Source: Paracrocinitomix sp039939375 (GTDB taxonomy: Bacteria > Bacteroidota > Bacteroidia > Flavobacteriales_D > Crocinitomicaceae). From it: DNA of 64,000 nucleotides. The first letter of the stretch is position 1, and every line of letters starts with the position of its first letter. A program made the translations under genes and the position numbers. Positions 25,449 through 34,457 of the stretch are shown here, piece after piece. The DNA is taken from NCBI GenBank assembly GCA_039939375.1, contig JBDVJO010000004.1, positions 286,948-350,947 on the forward strand. Reading direction: 5' to 3'. The notes beneath the pieces are model-generated. The model was given only the letters and a program-made list of their open reading frames with translations, was not told where the DNA came from and searched no databases.

Positions 25449-26563
25449 TTCCTTTTCCAAAGTTTATACCCCACTCCTACTTCTAAATAATCTGCTATTC
25501 CGAAATGTGCCTTAATCGCTACTGTTCCCATCAAATTATCTGTGAAGTGATACCTAAAGCCTAATCGGTTGTAAATTCTTCCAAATGGACTGACTTGACT
25601 AACAACATAGGCTCCAACTCCTACAATAAATTCCGCCCTGTAAAAATGAATACTTCCACCAAAATAAAGTCCTAACTGAAAAGTTTCCGGAATGGTATAA
25701 GCTGATGTGTCTAAATAATGTCTATTGCCTCCATTGTAAAACAAATCCAACGCGCCATCTAATTTCCATCTCTTACCTAAAGATTTGCTGTAATAAGCTG
25801 TAATACCATAAACTGGTCTTGATTTGGGTTTATTGAATTTAGCCGCATTTTGTTTTGAAGTAAAAACACCATAAATGTGAAAATCATCTTTCATCATTAC
25901 TTCATGGTTAGATGGTTCAGTTTTTCGCTTATTCGCCGCATAAACTTGCCTTCCCTGAATATCATAACCTACATTAAAGTTGATGGAAGGAACATTCAAT
26001 CCTAAATTGGGAACTTTAGTTGCCGCATTTGAGTAATGTGAAAACTCTATTCCTGCACCTAAGTGCCAATGGTTAAAATGTTTATTGTAATTGAACTGTA
26101 AATTAACAAATCCGTTAATATGAGAACCGATTGCATTATTTTTAGGATTAGTTTCCAAATCATATCTCTTGGTGATGTACGAAAGCCCCGTTCCAATTCT
26201 AAAATCTAAAAAACCAAACTTCGACTTTTGAAGAATCGGAAAAGAAGTGTGGCCAAAAATCGCATAACCTTGTCCCAAAACTTCTTTGTTTCCAAAATCT
26301 TGATACATTAACGAGACTCCGCGAAGTGGATGTTTATAGTTTCTATCCCAAGCTGTGTTGCTCTGATCTTGTTGCGAGAAATCTAATTCAAAAGCTATGT
26401 TATTCTTTTTAGGAAGATGCGCCATACTTGCTCTGTGCGCAATTAAAAATCCAACCTTTGATTTAAGTGTAATACTGCTAGGGTAAAATTGTTGAAATCT
26501 TTGACTGAAAGAAGACAAACAGAGCATCATAAAAAGAAAAAAAGATGATAACTTCACAGACAT
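25445..26563 (-). CDS. Acyloxyacyl hydrolase / lipid A 3-O-deacylase (PagL-like) outer-membrane protein
   Basis: 372 residues with a signal peptide (about 1-20) and a beta-barrel pattern of alternating aromatic strands. The active-site strand is conserved: HLGAGIEFSHYSNAATKVPN, with the His-x-Ser pair of PagL enzymes, which remove a lipid A acyl chain at the outer membrane. The C-terminal extension is longer than in classic PagL (about 170 residues). It overlaps the GIN lipoprotein gene by 4 nt, so the two are made together. Confidence 0.8.
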   Translation of the reverse strand: MSVKLSSFFLFMMLCLSSFSQRFQQFYPSSITLKSKVGFLIAHRASMAHLPKKNNIAFELDFSQQDQSNTAWDRNYKHPLRGVSLMYQDFGNKEVLGQGYAIFGHTSFPILQKSKFGFLDFRIGTGLSYITKRYDLETNPKNNAIGSHINGFVNLQFNYNKHFNHWHLGAGIEFSHYSNAATKVPNLGLNVPSINFNVGYDIQGRQVYAANKRKTEPSNHEVMMKDDFHIYGVFTSKQNAAKFNKPKSRPVYGITAYYSKSLGKRWKLDGALDLFYNGGNRHYLDTSAYTIPETFQLGLYFGGSIHFYRAEFIVGVGAYVVSQVSPFGRIYNRLGFRYHFTDNLMGTVAIKAHFGIADYLEVGVGYKLWKRK

Positions 26564-26598
26564 TTTAGCAGATTTCTAGACCCCAAATTAACAAAAAA

Positions 26599-27369
26599 AT
26601 GGAGGACAAACTTAAAGCTTTTGAACGGCTTTTGAATATCATGGACGATTTAAGGGAGAAATGCCCTTGGGATAAAAAGCAAACGCTTGAATCTTTACGG
26701 CATTTAACCATAGAAGAAACCTATGAGTTAGCAGACGCAATAATTGCTGGTGATTTAGATGAATTAAAAGGTGAGATAGGCGATTTAATGCTGCATATGG
26801 TTTTTTACGCGAAAATTGCTGATGAAAAAGGTGCCTTTGATATCGCTGACGTTCTAAATGCTATATGCGACAAGCTCGTTCATAGACACCCTCACATTTA
26901 CGGTGATGTTGAAGTAGCAGATGAAGAGGAAGTAAAAGCTAATTGGGAGAAATTAAAACTTAAAGAAGGAAAAACTTCTGTGTTGCAAGGTGTCCCTAAC
27001 TCGCTTCCAGCCTTAGTAAAAGCAACTCGAATTCAGGACAAAGTAAAAGGAATTGGATTTGAGTGGGAAAACCGCGATCAAGTTTGGGATAAAGTGCAAG
27101 AAGAAATTTCTGAATTTCAAGAAGAAGTGGACAAGGGAGACAAGGATAAAATGGAAGAAGAATTTGGGGATGTCTTATTTTCACTGATTAATTATGCGCG
27201 TTGGGTGGATGTCAACCCAGAAGATGCGCTTGCAAGAACCAACAGAAAGTTTATCAATAGATTTCAATGGATGGAAAAAGCCACTAAAGCAGATGGTAAA
27301 AAAATTGAAGACATGTCATTAACCGAAATGGACGTGTATTGGGAAAAATCTAAGCAGTTTAATCAATGA
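26599..27369 (+). CDS. mazG: Nucleoside triphosphate pyrophosphohydrolase MazG
   Basis: Hydrolyses (d)NTPs to monophosphates and pyrophosphate, house-cleaning and modulating ppGpp in E. coli. 256 residues with two MazG domains: the first around residues 25-105 (CPWDKKQTLESLRHLTIEE, EIGDLMLHMVFYA) and the second around 155-235 (EISEFQEEVDKGDKDKMEEE, FGDVLFSLINYAR), each with the EExxE/ExxD metal residues. Its TGA overlaps the ATG of a small membrane protein. Confidence 0.95.
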   Translation: MEDKLKAFERLLNIMDDLREKCPWDKKQTLESLRHLTIEETYELADAIIAGDLDELKGEIGDLMLHMVFYAKIADEKGAFDIADVLNAICDKLVHRHPHIYGDVEVADEEEVKANWEKLKLKEGKTSVLQGVPNSLPALVKATRIQDKVKGIGFEWENRDQVWDKVQEEISEFQEEVDKGDKDKMEEEFGDVLFSLINYARWVDVNPEDALARTNRKFINRFQWMEKATKADGKKIEDMSLTEMDVYWEKSKQFNQ

Positions 27370-27542
27370 GTTTCACCTTAAAAATTAGTATTGTGTTGAT
27401 AGGAGGACTGATTATCGGATTAATCGCTGTGTTCAGTCTAAAACCGCAAGGATACTCTCCTCTGCGTTCTTTTGTTACCGGATTTTTAGCTGGAACTGGA
27501 ATTTTAGGAGTTATCGTAAAAATAGTGAGTGATTACATCTAA
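27366..27542 (+). CDS. 58-residue membrane protein coupled to mazG
   Basis: The ATG overlaps the mazG stop (ATGA). The protein has two hydrophobic segments (about 5-23, ISIVLIGGLIIGLIAVFSL, and about 36-54, GFLAGTGILGVIVKIV) joined by a short QGYSPLRS loop, a helical hairpin. No family recognised. Good codon structure and the overlap make it likely to be real. A Bacteroidota promoter for the mutase genes lies immediately after it. Confidence 0.7.
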   Translation: MSFTLKISIVLIGGLIIGLIAVFSLKPQGYSPLRSFVTGFLAGTGILGVIVKIVSDYI

Positions 27543-27552
27543 AGAAATCCTG

Positions 27553-27560
27553 TAAATTTG
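27553..27560 (+). promoter_or_regulatory. -7 promoter element (TAAATTTG) of the methylmalonyl-CoA mutase operon
   Basis: Exact TAnnTTTG ending 5 nt before the mutA ATG (27566). The transcript would start within about 1 nt of the ATG, i.e. leaderless. Confidence 0.5.
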
Positions 27561-27565
27561 TAGTA

Positions 27566-28867
27566 ATGGAAAAATTATTTGAAAATTTCAATAAAGTCAA
27601 CTTTGAAGATTGGAAAAACCAAATCATCAAAGACTTGAAAGGGAAACCAATCGAAGTATTGAATTCAAATCCAGAAATGGATATTGAAATCAAAGCTTTT
27701 CACCACAATGAAGAGAAGAGCAACTTCGTTTCAGCTGTAAAAAAGAGCAACAATGATTGGGTCATCCGTAAAGAATTTAGCACAGAATCTAATGATGAAT
27801 TATTAGAAGACTTAAATCAAGGAATTAATGGTATTTCTGTTACTGCAGCGCAATTTAAAGCGCTAACTAAAGATGTTCTTTTTGAACATATTGATACCGA
27901 CATCACCATTGATGAACTGGATAAAACTGAACTCCCCTCATCCGCTAGACTAAATTTTGATATAATTGGAAAAGCGGCCAAACAAGGACGCTCGCTTAAG
28001 GACCTAAGCGAATTTTCGAGCTTTTTTAAGCAATACCAAAATAATTCAACTATTTGGGTTAACGGAAATTTATATGGAGATGCTGGAGCAACTTCTATTC
28101 AAGAATTAGCCTTTACTGCTGCTCACTTGAATGAGTATGTAAACGCTTTAGTAAATGAAGGAGTCGCTATAGAAGACATCAATAAAAAAATAAACATCTG
28201 CCTTTCAATTACAAATAACTATTTCGTGAACATAGCGAAAATGCGAGTAATTAGAACTTTGGTAAATGCTATTTTCAAGGCTTACGACTCAAATTACACC
28301 ACCGCTCCAATACATTTAGTGGCTAAAACGTCAGTGAGATATCAGGCCTTAAATGATGCCAACTCTAATTTATTAAGACAAACAACACAAGCCATGTCTG
28401 CGGTTATTGGAGGGTGTGACGCCCTAACAATTAACCCGCTAATTACTGGTGACAAGGTTCAAAACGACTTGAATCACAGAATGGCGAAAAACATTCAGCT
28501 GATTTTAAAAGAAGAATCCTATTTAGATAAAGTAGTTGACCCTAGTGATGGTTCGTATTATTTGTCGGATTTGAGTCAACAAATCTTGACCAAAAGTTGG
28601 GACTTATTTAATGAAATTGAAAAAGCCGGCGGATTTTTAGAAAGCTTAAAAAACGAACATATTCAATCTAAAATAGCAGATTCAAGAGCTTATTTGATTG
28701 AGCAAATGAACCATCAAAAAGCAACTTTTTTAGGTGTAAATAAATTCCAGTCTTCATTAGAGAATTGGACAAAAGCAATGGTGGATAAAACGCAAGATGG
28801 CCCTGACTTCAAAAACATCAGACCATTTAAATTAGAACAGTATTTTCAAAATAAAGTGGAAGCATGA
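27566..28867 (+). CDS. mutA: Methylmalonyl-CoA mutase small subunit
   Basis: Non-catalytic partner of the B12-dependent mutase that interconverts methylmalonyl-CoA and succinyl-CoA. 433 residues. It carries the TIM-barrel part of the family (IWVNGNLYGDAGATSIQELA, QAMSAVIGGCDALTINPL, YLDKVVDPSDGSYYL) but lacks the C-terminal cobalamin domain, as expected for the small subunit. It overlaps mutB by 4 nt. The pair would serve propionate, branched-chain amino acid or odd-chain fatty acid oxidation. Confidence 0.94.
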   Translation: MEKLFENFNKVNFEDWKNQIIKDLKGKPIEVLNSNPEMDIEIKAFHHNEEKSNFVSAVKKSNNDWVIRKEFSTESNDELLEDLNQGINGISVTAAQFKALTKDVLFEHIDTDITIDELDKTELPSSARLNFDIIGKAAKQGRSLKDLSEFSSFFKQYQNNSTIWVNGNLYGDAGATSIQELAFTAAHLNEYVNALVNEGVAIEDINKKINICLSITNNYFVNIAKMRVIRTLVNAIFKAYDSNYTTAPIHLVAKTSVRYQALNDANSNLLRQTTQAMSAVIGGCDALTINPLITGDKVQNDLNHRMAKNIQLILKEESYLDKVVDPSDGSYYLSDLSQQILTKSWDLFNEIEKAGGFLESLKNEHIQSKIADSRAYLIEQMNHQKATFLGVNKFQSSLENWTKAMVDKTQDGPDFKNIRPFKLEQYFQNKVEA

Positions 28868-31029
28868 GTAGAGTAAATTTTGAACATATCGATATTCTTT
28901 CAGTACAACAAGAAACTGAAATTAAAGCCACTGAGCAATTTGAAACTGCCGAGAAAATTACCCTAAACGGGAGTTATTCTCAAGAAGACGTAAAAGAAAC
29001 AGAACATCTGGGATTTGTTTCCGGTATCGCACCGAATTTACGTGGTCCTTATTCTACCATGTATACCATGCGCCCTTGGACCATTAGGCAATATGCTGGA
29101 TTTTCAACTGCTGAAGAGTCAAATGCATTTTACAGAAGAAATTTAGCAGCAGGTCAAAAAGGACTGTCTGTTGCCTTTGATTTAGCCACCCATAGAGGTT
29201 ATGATTCTGACCACGAAAGAGTGGTTGGAGATGTTGGAAAAGCTGGTGTTGCTATCGATTCAGTTGAGGATATGAAAATTCTCTTTGATCAAATTCCCCT
29301 GGATAAAATGTCTGTATCCATGACCATGAACGGAGGCGTAATTCCGATCATGGCATTTTATATAGTAGCGGCAGAAGAACAAGGAGTGAGTCAAAAAGAT
29401 TTAGCCGGAACCATTCAAAACGATATCTTGAAAGAGTTCATGGTGAGAAATACCTACATCTACCCTCCTAAGCATTCAATGACCATTATTGCGGATATCT
29501 TTAAATACACTTCGCAAAACATGCCTAAGTTCAATTCCATTTCAATTTCTGGTTACCACATGCAAGAAGCAGGTGCAACGGCAGATTTAGAGTTGGCCTA
29601 TACTTTAGCTGACGGTCTAGAATATATCAAAGCAGGTATTGCTTCAGGTATGAACATTGATGATTTTGCTCCAAGGTTGTCCTTCTTTTGGGCCATTGGA
29701 ATGAATCACTTCATGGAAATTGCCAAAATGCGGGCGGCAAGAATGATTTGGGCTAAAATGGTAAAAGAATTTAATCCAACCAATCCAAAATCATTGGCCT
29801 TAAGAACACATTGCCAAACTTCAGGTTGGAGTTTAACAGAACAAGACCCATATAACAACGTAGCCAGAACTTGCATAGAAGCCTTGGCAGCCGCTTTGGG
29901 CGGAACACAATCTTTGCATACCAATGCCTTGGATGAAGCGATTGCATTACCAACAGATTTCTCAGCACGAATAGCACGTAACACGCAAATTTATCTGCAA
30001 GAAGAAACAGGTATCACCAAAGTTATTGATCCTTGGGCTGGTTCTTATTATGTTGAGAAATTGACAGAAGAGCTAACACAAAAAGCATGGGAGCACATCA
30101 AAGAAATTGAAAGTCTTGGCGGAATGGCCGAAGCAATTGAGTCGGGAATTCCAAAAATGAGAATTGAAGAAGCTGCGGCAAGAAAACAAGCAAAAATTGA
30201 TGCTGGAAAAGACATCATTGTAGGTGTTAATAGATTCCAACTTGAGCAAGAAGCTGAACTAGATATTTTAGAAGTGGACAACACTGCTGTACGTCTTTCT
30301 CAAATTGAACGATTGAATGCCATGAAAGCCAATCGTAACGAGCTAGAAGTTCAAAAAGCATTAGAAGAGTTGACACATGCAGCAATGGACTCTAAGGCAA
30401 AAGAAGGTGATAACAGAGGAGCAGATCAAAACATTCTTGCACTGGCAGTTAAGTGTGCACGATTGAGAGCTTCACTAGGTGAAATTTCAGATGCATTAGA
30501 AAAAGCATTCGGAAGATATCAGGCAACAATCAGATCAATTTCTGGCGTATATTCAGCAGAAGCAATGGAAGATAAAGATTTTAAAGAAGCCAAAGAAAAG
30601 GTAGAACGTTTTGCCGAATATGACGGTAGACGTCCTAGAATCATGGTCGCAAAAATGGGGCAAGATGGACATGATAGAGGAGCCAAAGTTATTTCAACTT
30701 CCTTTGCCGATATCGGATTTGATGTAGATATTGGTCCATTATTCCAAACTCCCAAAGAAGCGGTAAAGCAAGCCATAGAAAATGATGTTCATATTTTAGG
30801 AGTCAGTTCATTGGCCGCTGGGCATAAAACTTTAATTCCTCAAGTAATTGCTGAACTAAAAGCTCAAGACCGAGAAGATATAATGGTGGTAGCCGGTGGG
30901 GTGATTCCTCCACAAGACTATGAATTTTTATACACAGCTGGTGTTTTAGGAATTTTTGGCCCTGGAACAAAAATTTCAACCGCAGCAATTGAAATACTTG
31001 ACATTCTCTTAATGTACTACGAAGATTGA
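28864..31029 (+). CDS. mutB: Methylmalonyl-CoA mutase large (catalytic) subunit
   Basis: 721 residues, full length. The N-terminal catalytic barrel includes RGPYSTMYTMRPWTIRQYAG (substrate Tyr/Arg), then FDLATHRGYDSDHERVVGDV and MTMNGGVIPI. The C-terminal B12-binding domain (about 585-715) has DGHDRGAKVI, the base-off DxHxxG motif, plus GVSSLAAGHKTLIPQV and AGGVIPPQDY. The ATGA overlap with mutA couples the subunits. The MeaB-type G-protein chaperone usually associated with it is not in the window. Confidence 0.97.
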   Translation: MSRVNFEHIDILSVQQETEIKATEQFETAEKITLNGSYSQEDVKETEHLGFVSGIAPNLRGPYSTMYTMRPWTIRQYAGFSTAEESNAFYRRNLAAGQKGLSVAFDLATHRGYDSDHERVVGDVGKAGVAIDSVEDMKILFDQIPLDKMSVSMTMNGGVIPIMAFYIVAAEEQGVSQKDLAGTIQNDILKEFMVRNTYIYPPKHSMTIIADIFKYTSQNMPKFNSISISGYHMQEAGATADLELAYTLADGLEYIKAGIASGMNIDDFAPRLSFFWAIGMNHFMEIAKMRAARMIWAKMVKEFNPTNPKSLALRTHCQTSGWSLTEQDPYNNVARTCIEALAAALGGTQSLHTNALDEAIALPTDFSARIARNTQIYLQEETGITKVIDPWAGSYYVEKLTEELTQKAWEHIKEIESLGGMAEAIESGIPKMRIEEAAARKQAKIDAGKDIIVGVNRFQLEQEAELDILEVDNTAVRLSQIERLNAMKANRNELEVQKALEELTHAAMDSKAKEGDNRGADQNILALAVKCARLRASLGEISDALEKAFGRYQATIRSISGVYSAEAMEDKDFKEAKEKVERFAEYDGRRPRIMVAKMGQDGHDRGAKVISTSFADIGFDVDIGPLFQTPKEAVKQAIENDVHILGVSSLAAGHKTLIPQVIAELKAQDREDIMVVAGGVIPPQDYEFLYTAGVLGIFGPGTKISTAAIEILDILLMYYED

Positions 31030-31149
31030 TTTGTTAAATATTTCTTAATTTAGTAAAAATGTAACTTTAGGCATCAATTTTGAGTTTAAGAGACTAAACC
31101 AATTAGAATGAAAAACGCAAACTTGACAATGAAAACAAAATTATCAAAC

Positions 31150-31884
31150 ATGAAAAAGCACTTTTTATTATTAATGCTATTTGTGACTAGTATTTGTACA
31201 TCTTTGAATGCGCAACCACCAACTTATGATGACTTGGTGATAGAGTATGCAGATGGCAACTACGATAGATTGTTAAAAAAAGCAGAAAAATACACGCAAA
31301 AGGACGACACAAAGAAGGATGCACTTCCCTATTTATATATGGCTAAGTGTAACTTTCAAATGTCAAAAGATCAAATCTGGCAAGAAAAATACCCTAAAGC
31401 ATTTAATGATGCAATCAGATTTGCTGGTAACGCCATTAAAAAAGACAAAGAAGGAATTATCGTTGAAGAGCACAAAGAGTTCTTTATTGACTTGAAAACT
31501 TCTTTAGTTGAGGACATCAAAAACTTAGTTGAAGAAGGTTCTTACGCTCGTTTAATGGGATACATTGCAAAGCTTCACCGTTTCTCTAAAGATGACGTTG
31601 GATCTTATTTTTTAAGAGCAGCAGCACAATTTAATGAGAAAGATAAAGGAGGAGCTAAACTTTCATCTAAAGAGGCTTGGGAAAGACTTGACGCAGTTGA
31701 ATCTGTTGATGGATGGTCTGACATTGATAAAGAAATGTTGAGAATAGGTGTGATTGAATATTGCAACGCTCAAATCAATATTGTAAGACAAACTGAACCA
31801 GCAAAAGACTTACTTGGAAGAGTTAAACAATGGTTAGAAGATGATGAAATCTTCATGGATTACTACAACAAAGTGGTAAACTAA
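31150..31884 (+). CDS. Secreted all-helical protein, TPR-like, function unknown
   Basis: About 244 residues when started at the ATG before the signal peptide (MKKHFLLLMLFVTSICTSLNA); ATGs at 31108 and 31129 would add 7 to 14 residues. After cleavage the protein is a series of amphipathic helices (YADGNYDRLLKKAEKYT, LPYLYMAKCNFQMSK, AFNDAIRFAGNAIKKD) resembling tetratricopeptide repeats. No catalytic motif. It follows mutB by about 120 nt and is closed by a strong terminator. Confidence 0.7.
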   Translation: MKKHFLLLMLFVTSICTSLNAQPPTYDDLVIEYADGNYDRLLKKAEKYTQKDDTKKDALPYLYMAKCNFQMSKDQIWQEKYPKAFNDAIRFAGNAIKKDKEGIIVEEHKEFFIDLKTSLVEDIKNLVEEGSYARLMGYIAKLHRFSKDDVGSYFLRAAAQFNEKDKGGAKLSSKEAWERLDAVESVDGWSDIDKEMLRIGVIEYCNAQINIVRQTEPAKDLLGRVKQWLEDDEIFMDYYNKVVN

Positions 31885-31906
31885 TCCTGAATCACAAAAT
31901 AACTTG

Positions 31907-31941
31907 AATCCCTCTTGGCTTTGCTGAGAGGGATTTTTTTT
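31907..31941 (+). terminator. Intrinsic terminator with conserved hairpin sequence
   Basis: 13-bp stem (31907-31919 with 31923-31935, two G-T pairs), loop TTT and eight T. The same hairpin core (CCTCTT-GC-TTGCTGAGAGGG) appears in the terminator at 54279. Confidence 0.9.
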
Positions 31942-33223
31942 ATGCTTTAAACCAAGATGCTAAAAATTTCATAGTCACTTCATAAACCATTTTCAAGTCT
32001 TCATGAGTTGCACAATATGGCGGATTAATAAAGATGACATTCCCCAGAGGTCTTAATAAGATTCCGTGATCTAAATAAAATTGATAAGCCTCATTTCGAA
32101 TAGACGAAAAATAACTGCTCATCCCCTCTACATTTACCTCTAAAGCCAAAATAGTTCCTTGTTGTCGAACATTTTTAAAATACTCATGCCCCTCTAATTC
32201 TTTTGCAAATGCTTCATGAGATTTTACAATCAAATCAATGTTCTCTAATGTTTCTTTTTTTTCTAAAAGATCTAGAGAAGCACAAATCGCGGCGCAAATA
32301 ATCGGATTTCCAGTAAATGAATGTCCATGAAGAAATCCTTTAGCTACTTCATCATGCAGAAAAGCATCATACATTTTTTGAGTCGTAACGGTTAACCCCA
32401 TGGGTAGAATTCCGGCGGTTAATCCTTTTGACAAACAAATAATATCTACTTCTGAATCAATGTGATTTATAGCAAACGGTTTACCTGTTCTATAAAACCC
32501 TGTCATCACTTCATCCGCAATAGTTATCGTCTCATATTTCTTTGCCAAAGCTACAAGTGTCTCTAATTGTGCAGGTGAATACATACGCATTCCTGACGCT
32601 CCTTGAACCAAGGGTTCAAAAATAAATCCTGCTACCTCTCCAGAAGAAAACAATTCTGTTGCTTTCGCTAATACCTCATCCCAATTGTCATTTGTTGGAA
32701 AAGGCAAATAATCCACGTCAAAAAACAAGTGCTCAAATGGTCGATTAAAATAATCTCTCTCGCCGACACTCATTGCCCCAAAGGTATCACCATGATATGC
32801 TCCTGAAATAGCCACAAATCGCTTTCTGTTTTTTGCTTCTTTGTTAAACCAGTATTGATAAACCATTTTTATCGCTACCTCCACTGAGGTTGATCCATTA
32901 TCTGAAAAGAATACTTTTTGAAAATGATTGGGCAAATAGTTTGAAATTCTTTCTGCCACTTCTACCCCTTTTGGATGTGTTGCTCCTGCAAAAATCACAT
33001 GATCTAAAGTGCTTAGTTGTTCTGTTATTTTCTCTGTGATATAGGGATGGCAATGTCCATGCAATACGGTCCACCAAGATGAATTGGCATCATAATATTT
33101 TTTATTGTCCTCTGTAAATAACCAAGCTCCTTTTGCACTAACAACTGGAATTGGTTGGGGTGCTATTTGTGCTTGAGTAAAGGGATGCCAAACATGTTGG
33201 GCGTCTTTTTCTAAAATACTCAT
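31940..33223 (-). CDS. bioA: Adenosylmethionine-8-amino-7-oxononanoate aminotransferase
   Basis: PLP enzyme of biotin synthesis that makes 7,8-diaminopelargonate using SAM as amino donor. 427 residues. Class III aminotransferase features: SSWWTVLHGHCHPYI (substrate-binding WWxxxHGH), FFSDNGSTSVEVAIKM, GAYHGDTFGAMSVG, the PLP Asp in TIADEVMTGFYRTG, and the Schiff-base Lys in DIICLSKGLTAG. It is last in the operon with bshB1 (1-nt overlap). No other bio gene is nearby, although birA is at 6.7 kb. Confidence 0.95.
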   Translation of the reverse strand: MSILEKDAQHVWHPFTQAQIAPQPIPVVSAKGAWLFTEDNKKYYDANSSWWTVLHGHCHPYITEKITEQLSTLDHVIFAGATHPKGVEVAERISNYLPNHFQKVFFSDNGSTSVEVAIKMVYQYWFNKEAKNRKRFVAISGAYHGDTFGAMSVGERDYFNRPFEHLFFDVDYLPFPTNDNWDEVLAKATELFSSGEVAGFIFEPLVQGASGMRMYSPAQLETLVALAKKYETITIADEVMTGFYRTGKPFAINHIDSEVDIICLSKGLTAGILPMGLTVTTQKMYDAFLHDEVAKGFLHGHSFTGNPIICAAICASLDLLEKKETLENIDLIVKSHEAFAKELEGHEYFKNVRQQGTILALEVNVEGMSSYFSSIRNEAYQFYLDHGILLRPLGNVIFINPPYCATHEDLKMVYEVTMKFLASWFKA

Positions 33224-33939
33224 TAATCTAAATCTGTAATTTGATGCACTCCTGCAGGTCTCGTTACCATAAATCCTTCTCCATATTGCGCACCGATATA
33301 TCGACCAAAATCAGCCCATCTTCCTTTCAAGAAGTCAAAAAACTCTTCTCCTGAAATCGGCGTGTTAGGAGCTGGATTGTTTGGGTCAAAAAATTGCGTT
33401 TTAAAGGCTTTAATCGTTTCTATTTTTTGCTCAACCTCTTCAGATATATCGATTACTATATCTGGTTTGTGGTAGTAATCTTGAATATAATGATATACTG
33501 ATTTTGGTCGCCATTTTTCTTGGTTTTTTCCATCTACCAGTGTTTCTATTTTTGAGAGTCCGGCTAAAAAACAAGCTTCTTTGGCAATTACGGCTCCTTT
33601 TCCATGGTCTGGATGTCGATCTGACACGGCATTAATCAATACTACATCTGGCTGATATTTTCTGATTTGCTCAATGATGAGTAACTGGTTTTCCTTAGTA
33701 TTCTGAAAAAAACCATCTGCCATTTTCAAATTTACTCTTGCATCCAATTGTGCAATTTTTGAAGATACTGCTGCTTCTTCTTTTCGTGTCTCAGCCGTAC
33801 CTCTGGTACCTAATTCACCTTGCGTTAAATCAAGGATTCCAATCTTCTTTCCTGCTTTTTTTGCTTTAATCAATGTTCCCATTGCCGAAAGTTCTACATC
33901 ATCCGGATGTGCTGCTATTGCTAAAATATCTAGTTTCAT
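33223..33939 (-). CDS. bshB1: Bacillithiol biosynthesis deacetylase BshB1
   Basis: Deacetylates GlcNAc-malate to GlcN-malate in synthesis of the low-molecular-weight thiol bacillithiol. 238 residues of the PIG-L/LmbE zinc-deacetylase fold: AAHPDDVELSAMGTL (metal His-Asp-Asp), DLTQGELGTRGTAETRKEEA (family-typical loop) and SDRHPDHGKG (second metal site). Its start is 2 nt after the STM3941-like gene... in transcription order that gene precedes it. Bacillithiol use is established in many Bacteroidota. Confidence 0.95.
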   Translation of the reverse strand: MKLDILAIAAHPDDVELSAMGTLIKAKKAGKKIGILDLTQGELGTRGTAETRKEEAAVSSKIAQLDARVNLKMADGFFQNTKENQLLIIEQIRKYQPDVVLINAVSDRHPDHGKGAVIAKEACFLAGLSKIETLVDGKNQEKWRPKSVYHYIQDYYHKPDIVIDISEEVEQKIETIKAFKTQFFDPNNPAPNTPISGEEFFDFLKGRWADFGRYIGAQYGEGFMVTRPAGVHQITDLD

Positions 33940-33941
33940 GA

Positions 33942-34457
33942 TTATCGTTTCATTTCTTTAATCTTCGCGATCACCTCTTTTAAACTGCCCTGCAAATAAG
34001 ATGTATCTATTGCGACTGGCGTTTTATACATTCTAATGTTTTGCCTTAATAGTCGTTCTATTGCTGAATTCTTTGCAGCTTTTAAATATTTTTCATCTTT
34101 TTTCACACTAATCAACAACAAACCAGTTCTTAAAGATTGTTCTTCTAAAATTTCTTCAATATCTCCCCATTTTATAAGCCCTAAAGCAATATGAGTTGTT
34201 TCATCATGAACGCCTGATTTATCTATTTTTAATCCAGCCGAAGGATCTGAAATCTTTTTACCCTTTGCTCCAGCAGCAATCACACAAAATAGTGGAATCA
34301 CAACGCCCAAGCCTTGAAAAATCATAGGTGATATATAATCTTGTTTATCAGCGTAACCGAACATCAATAAGAAAATCACTATAGCCAAAACGCCATAAAT
34401 AATTCCTTGAATTCTGAGCTTTCTTTTATTTATCGGAAATAGTACTTCTGTCGACAT
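33942..34457 (-). CDS. STM3941-family membrane protein
   Basis: 171 residues from the ATG at 34457; a longer reading to 34526 would overlap the glycosyltransferase gene by about 100 nt. Two membrane helices (about 15-36 and 43-63) are followed by a cytoplasmic PH-like domain (GLKIDKSGVHD, GLIKWGDIEEILEE, LLLISVKKDEKYL). Homologues are annotated STM3941 family; no function known. It overlaps the upstream gene by 32 nt, so is in the same operon. Confidence 0.7.
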   Translation of the reverse strand: MSTEVLFPINKRKLRIQGIIYGVLAIVIFLLMFGYADKQDYISPMIFQGLGVVIPLFCVIAAGAKGKKISDPSAGLKIDKSGVHDETTHIALGLIKWGDIEEILEEQSLRTGLLLISVKKDEKYLKAAKNSAIERLLRQNIRMYKTPVAIDTSYLQGSLKEVIAKIKEMKR

